Shown: positions 60,924 to 64,000 of the stretch, one piece after another
How positions within the stretch are numbered: position 1 is the first letter of the stretch
Layout of the letters: each line of letters starts with the position of its first letter
Source of the DNA: an uncultured Oscillospiraceae bacterium
GTDB lineage: Bacteria; Bacillota_A; Clostridia; Oscillospirales; Acutalibacteraceae
Assembly (NCBI GenBank): GCA_910589395.1
Contig: CAJUTL010000006.1
Coordinates: 36,118-100,117 of the forward strand
DNA length: 64,000 nt
Reading direction: 5' to 3'
Position numbers and translations under genes: made by a program
Notes under the pieces: generated by a model
Databases searched by the model: none
What the model saw: only the letters and a program-made list of their open reading frames with translations
What the model was told of the DNA's origin: nothing

Positions 60924-62075
60924 TCACAGCTGGAATCCGTTCAGTGTTTCTGTGATCTGTCCGGGCCGCAGGGAGATTAGCTCGGTTCCGCCGGGCAGGT
61001 CGGCGTTTATGGCGGAGGGATCGGAAGCAGTTGTCAGAATGCTGAATCGGGCAAAAGGAGCCTGCTGCAGAACGCTTCTGACCGTTCCTTCCTCAGGCGT
61101 ATGGCACAGGTATACAATATGGGAAACGCCGGAAAACAACTTTTGGGAAGAGACCGGCTGAAGTGTATCTGTTTTCCCCAGGGAAAGCAGAGCATTCAGG
61201 ACGGGGCGGCGGGACTCCTCGTCGGTGATCTCTTTCATCGAAAAGCCGTCTCCACCTCGAAGAGCGGCGCGGTGGGGCGCCTCCTGCTGAGATAGAAAAT
61301 GGGAAAGAGTGGCAAAGGCGTCCAGTAAAAGATCGGCCTCCTGTCCGGAACCGGGCTCTAACAGGAAAAGAAGGTGCTCGGCAATGGGATATCCGAATTC
61401 CTTTATCAGAAGCCCGCCCGTTTTTTGAGAGAGTTTCCAATGGACTCTGGAAAGCTTGTCCCCTTCCCGGTAGTTTCGAAGCCCAAAAAGCTCTGAGGGA
61501 TCGTCCCCCGGCTTTGTCTGGGAATAGGCGTCGCTTTCGCTGTTCGGCTGCGGAACCTGATTGAGAGATAGGAGGGGAGAATGCACCGTGGGGTAAAAAA
61601 CCACTGTTTGCCGCGGGCAGCGGGAAAGGCGCATGGGAAAGGCGAAAATCCCCATATAATCACACACCCGGCCCCGGCGAAGCTGGCAGACTACCTGTCC
61701 GCAAAGGGGGGAAGTGAGCTGGTGAACAATGGTAAGCGGGCTTTGGCTGGCGGTAAAGCCGAAATGCTCTTCCTGGATTTCCCCGGTCAGAATGTTTTGC
61801 GTGCGCAGAGTCACCCTGGCCCGTCCGCTGACAAAGGGGAGGGCGTTGGAAATGGTGAGCCGCAGAGGGACGCTTTGCCCCTTTTGGGCGGAAAGCTCTT
61901 CCGCCTGGAATTCCAGCCGGATCCCGAGAATGCCGGGCAGGGAAAGCAAAAGGGAGAGAAGGGGAAGCGCCAGCGCCACCAGCAGCACATAGTAGGAAAT
62001 GTAGCCGTTATAGCAGACAAAAAACAGGAACACGCCCAGGAGGATCAGCAAATAAGAAATTCTGTTTTTCAGCAT
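60924..62075 (-). CDS. DUF58 membrane-associated protein
   Basis: 383-aa protein. Two N-terminal helices (about 6-48), then a beta-rich domain and the DUF58 core: GDDPSELFGLRNYREGDKLS, then VHWKLSQKTGGLLIKEF (about 195-230), followed by a von Willebrand-A-like segment. DUF58 proteins work with MoxR ATPases and TgpA-like transglutaminases in cell-envelope assembly. Four bases separate it from the moxR gene, so they form an operon. Confidence 0.87.
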   Translation of the reverse strand: MLKNRISYLLILLGVFLFFVCYNGYISYYVLLVALALPLLSLLLSLPGILGIRLEFQAEELSAQKGQSVPLRLTISNALPFVSGRARVTLRTQNILTGEIQEEHFGFTASQSPLTIVHQLTSPLCGQVVCQLRRGRVCDYMGIFAFPMRLSRCPRQTVVFYPTVHSPLLSLNQVPQPNSESDAYSQTKPGDDPSELFGLRNYREGDKLSRVHWKLSQKTGGLLIKEFGYPIAEHLLFLLEPGSGQEADLLLDAFATLSHFLSQQEAPHRAALRGGDGFSMKEITDEESRRPVLNALLSLGKTDTLQPVSSQKLFSGVSHIVYLCHTPEEGTVRSVLQQAPFARFSILTTASDPSAINADLPGGTELISLRPGQITETLNGFQL

Positions 62076-62079
62076 AGCG

Positions 62080-63018
62080 TTATTTCACCAGCTTGGGGGA
62101 GGGCGTGAATTTCAAGACCTCCGAGAGAACGGAGCGGGCAGTCAGGCCGTTTATCCCCGCCTGGGGAGAAAGAAGCATGCGGTGCTCCAAAACGCTTAAA
62201 AACAGCAGATGGATATCGTTGGGGATCAGGTAATCCCTGCCGGACATCCAGGCGGAGGCCCTGCCTGCCCGAATCAGTGCGGCGCCTGCTCTGGGGCTGG
62301 CTCCGATCCGAAGGGTAGAAAGCTCCCGAGTGGCGGCGCAAAGCCGCACCACATATTGATACAGCTCGTCCGACACATGAACGGCCGCCGCCTGCTCCTG
62401 CATTTCCAAAAGCTCATTCCCGCTGATCACAGGGTGCACGAGATCCACCGGGCGATCTCCCTCTGTCTGCTTTAAGATTTTGATCTCCTGCTCCGGCTCC
62501 GGGTAGCCGATGGAAAGCCGCATCATAAAACGGTCCAGCTGAGATTCCGGCAGCATTTGGGTGCCCGCGGAGCCTATGGGGTTTTGGGTGGCGATCACAA
62601 TATAGGGCTGGGGCAGCTTGCGGCTCACGCCGTCTACCGTGACCTGCCGTTCCTCCATCAGCTCCAGCAGGGCGCTTTGGGTCTTGGCGCTGGTACGGTT
62701 GATCTCGTCCGCCAGAAACAGATTGCAGAAAGCCGCGCCGGGGCGGTATTCAAAATCTCCCTTTGTCTGGTTGTAAATGGAAAAGCCCACCACGTCCGCC
62801 GGTGTGATTTCCGGGGTGAACTGAAGCCGGTTGTATTCCAAGCCCATTGCTCTGGAGAAGGCCAGAGCCAGCGTGGTTTTTCCCATGCCGGGGTTGTCTT
62901 CTAAAAGAATGTGTCCCTGTGCCAGAATGGCCATCAGCGCCTTGCAGATCACCGTATCCTTGCCGAGAATAACCTTGCGTACCTCATTGATCACACGCAG
63001 TGCCTGGGGCTGTATCAT
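62080..63018 (-). CDS. MoxR family AAA+ ATPase
   Basis: 312-aa AAA+ ATPase of the MoxR branch. Walker A is in LLEDNPGMGKTTLALAFS (about 44), Walker B in LFLADEINRTSAKTQSALLELMEERQVTVDG, sensor I in VIATQNPIGSAGT, and the arginine finger is near ESQLDRFMMRLSIGYP. Acts as a chaperone-like activator of partner von Willebrand or DUF58 proteins. First gene of the operon with DUF58; the transglutaminase gene that often completes the set is convergent. Confidence 0.93.
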   Translation of the reverse strand: MIQPQALRVINEVRKVILGKDTVICKALMAILAQGHILLEDNPGMGKTTLALAFSRAMGLEYNRLQFTPEITPADVVGFSIYNQTKGDFEYRPGAAFCNLFLADEINRTSAKTQSALLELMEERQVTVDGVSRKLPQPYIVIATQNPIGSAGTQMLPESQLDRFMMRLSIGYPEPEQEIKILKQTEGDRPVDLVHPVISGNELLEMQEQAAAVHVSDELYQYVVRLCAATRELSTLRIGASPRAGAALIRAGRASAWMSGRDYLIPNDIHLLFLSVLEHRMLLSPQAGINGLTARSVLSEVLKFTPSPKLVK

Positions 63019-63047
63019 AAAGAGATCACCTCATTCGAATATTTATA

Positions 63048-63092
63048 GAGAGCGCAAGCGATGCCGCATGATCTTTACGCGGCGTTGCCTAT
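63048..63092. repeat. Degenerate miniature family G hairpin
   Basis: GCGATGCCGCATGA and TCTTTACGCGGCGTTGCC resemble the family G termini and form a weak hairpin. It lies between moxR and family H copy 3. Confidence 0.5.
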
Positions 63093-63110
63093 AGCGATTT
63101 TCATTGCTGA

Positions 63111-63256
63111 TAGGGGTTGTTTAAAAAATCGTAAACGCCGTCTTTTTGCACAATGCGGACGGATTTCTGCGTCGGAAATCTTGCGGGTCTCCGCCTTGAA
63201 ACCGTGTCGCCTTGTACAAAAATCCGGTATTTTCTCTATTTTTAAACAACCCCTAT
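63111..63256 (-). repeat. Family H repeat element, copy 3
   Basis: About 146 bp bounded by TAGGGGTTGTTTAAAAA and TTTTTAAACAACCCCTA, a near-perfect terminal inverted repeat. Read on the minus strand it matches copy 2: TAGAGAAAATACCGGATTTT, TGTACAAGGCGACACGGTTT and CGCAGAAATCCGTCCGCAT. Confidence 0.82.
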
Positions 63257-63372
63257 TTTAGCATAATTTTGGAGAAAAGACCAGACTTGACTGTAAATTT
63301 CACACCCCCTAATGAGAAAAGCGCTAAAACCCGCTTCCAGAATTTTCCGAAAAGAAATTTTTAGAAAAGTTG

Positions 63373-63401
63373 TTGACAACTCTCAAAGAACGTATTATAA
63401 T
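63373..63401 (+). promoter_or_regulatory. Sigma-A promoter of cold shock gene
   Basis: TTGACA (63373-63378), 17-bp spacer, TATAAT (63396-63401). Transcription should start near 63408, leaving a leader of about 180 nt before the ATG. Confidence 0.87.
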
Positions 63402-63431
63402 AAACGCGTATTCTGATAGCACGAAGATGAA

Positions 63432-63491
63432 CTCACAGTTTTTGTAAGTCATTGAACGTCTGATGATTTACACAAGCTGTGAGCTTTTTTT
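63432..63491 (+). terminator. Intrinsic terminator inside the cold shock leader
   Basis: CTCACAG (63432-63438) pairs with CTGTGAG (63477-63483), and TGTAAGTCAT (63443-63452) with ATGATTTACA (63463-63472), followed by seven T (63485-63491). It would give an RNA of about 84 nt and leave the cold shock gene to read-through. More hairpins follow at 63494-63508 (CCGGGATTTCCCGG) and 63520-63540. Confidence 0.65.
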
Positions 63492-63589
63492 AACCGGGAT
63501 TTCCCGGTGGGCTCGGAGCGCAGGGAGGGCTACCTCCCAGTGGCACGGCGCAGCTATGCCGGATACAATTTTTTATGGAGGTGCCGAAC

Positions 63590-63799
63590 ATGAACGGTAC
63601 AGTCAAATGGTTCAACGCAGAAAAGGGCTATGGCTTCATCTCTAACGATGAAGGCGGCGAGGATGTTTTTGTACATTTCTCCGCGATCCAGTGCGAAGGC
63701 TTCAAGACTCTGGAAGAGGGCCAGAAGGTCACTTTTGAGACCGAGCCCGATCCCAAGAACAGCGAAAAGCTGCGGGCTGTGAACGTCCAGAAGATCTGA
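63590..63799 (+). CDS. Cold shock protein (CspA family)
   Basis: 69-aa RNA-binding OB-fold protein. RNP1 (KGYGFISND) and RNP2 (VFVHFSAIQ) are intact. It melts RNA secondary structure and supports translation at low temperature or in growth transitions. ATG at 63590 follows GGAGGTG at 6 nt; the in-frame ATG at 63575 would place that site inside the gene. A long structured leader with an internal terminator precedes it, suggesting regulation at the RNA level, and a strong terminator follows. Confidence 0.95.
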   Translation: MNGTVKWFNAEKGYGFISNDEGGEDVFVHFSAIQCEGFKTLEEGQKVTFETEPDPKNSEKLRAVNVQKI

Positions 63800-63822
63800 T
63801 TTTCAGCATTTTGGACCATTCA

Positions 63823-63859
63823 GCCGGGCCTTCCTTTTTCGGGAAGGCCCGGCTTTTTT
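63823..63859 (+). terminator. Terminator of cold shock gene
   Basis: GCCGGGCCTTCC (63823-63834) pairs with GGAAGGCCCGGC (63842-63853), followed by six T. Confidence 0.95.
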
Positions 63860-63900
63860 GTGCCTTTTCTTCCAAAAAATGAAAAAGTAAAAAAATATAG

Positions 63901-63929
63901 TTGACAACCGGGGAAACTTTCGCTATAAT
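63901..63929 (+). promoter_or_regulatory. Promoter of tRNA-Gly
   Basis: TTGACA (63901-63906), 17-bp spacer, TATAAT (63924-63929); start near 63936. Confidence 0.88.
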
Positions 63930-63946
63930 AAATAACGTTCCGATTT

Positions 63947-64000
63947 GCGGACGTAGCTCATCTGGTAGAGCGCCACCTTGCCAAGGTGGAGGTAGCGAGT
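63947..64000 (+). tRNA. tRNA-Gly (anticodon GCC), truncated by window edge
   Basis: GCGGACG acceptor arm, the D arm GCTCATCTGGTAGAGC, and anticodon stem CCACC/GGTGG around TTGCCAA give anticodon GCC, which reads GGC and GGU glycine codons. The T arm and 3' acceptor lie beyond the window. Confidence 0.92.

Overview
This 64-kb window is a chromosomal segment of a Gram-positive member of the Clostridia, most likely Oscillospiraceae/Ruminococcaceae from a gut-type habitat. The basis is inference from features rather than a marker gene: strong AGGAGG-type ribosome binding sites, TTGACA/TATAAT promoters with 17-bp spacers, a type III glutamine synthetase (GlnN), a fused IspDF, a two-gene SUF system, DUF951 and DUF3343 proteins, a CdaA-CdaR pair, moderately GC-rich coding DNA and very repeat-rich intergenic DNA. 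No rRNA, prophage, transposase gene or CRISPR array is visible. A partial tRNA-Gly lies at the right edge.

Layout. 0.2-6.7 kb: L-ribulose-5-phosphate 4-epimerase, a trigger-factor-like peptidyl-prolyl isomerase lipoprotein, an ABC-F ribosome-protection ATPase behind an apparent leader-peptide attenuator, and a GH20 hexosaminidase translationally coupled to an L-asparaginase. 7.5-11.8 kb: MarR regulator plus heterodimeric ABC exporter, with a consensus promoter and a triplicated 15-bp operator-like repeat. 12.9-20.7 kb, minus strand: two asparagine synthetase paralogues, an aspartate racemase, a D-aspartate-ligase-like ATP-grasp enzyme, a small lipoprotein and an XRE regulator. I read these as a peptidoglycan D-Asp/D-Asn cross-bridge locus. 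20.8-28.4 kb: a histidine-phosphatase-fold protein lacking its catalytic His, GlnN, a decayed HxlR gene, and an ArsR/HMA/P-type ATPase metal efflux set. 29-38 kb: SufC-SufB minimal Fe-S system, an oxidoreductase, an APH-like kinase plus GNAT pair divergent from a MATE pump, a URO-D family protein and a membrane XRE regulator. 38.2-43.3 kb: a run of five RNA hairpins, two paralogous LPDG-repeat lipoproteins, a secreted V8-like serine protease and a large unknown membrane protein. 43.4-57.2 kb: Fic, Na/Pi-PhoU transporter, DUF421, IspDF, DUF3343 plus cysteine desulfurase, CdaA-CdaR, DUF951, RF1, a TsaC-CoaE fusion and a lytic transglycosylase. 57.6-64 kb: transglutaminase membrane protein facing DUF58 and MoxR genes, a cold shock gene with a long leader, and tRNA-Gly.

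The intergenic DNA is colonised by at least four non-coding palindromic repeat families, called A, B, G and H here: about 14 copies of A, four full plus two mosaic copies of B, two full and two miniature copies of G, and three copies of H. Short TTAGT/GTTAG, GCTAAATT/AATTTAGC and ATTGCTCATT motifs accompany them. One H copy appears to sit inside another inverted-repeat element. Everything here comes from reading the sequence; no database or folding program was used.
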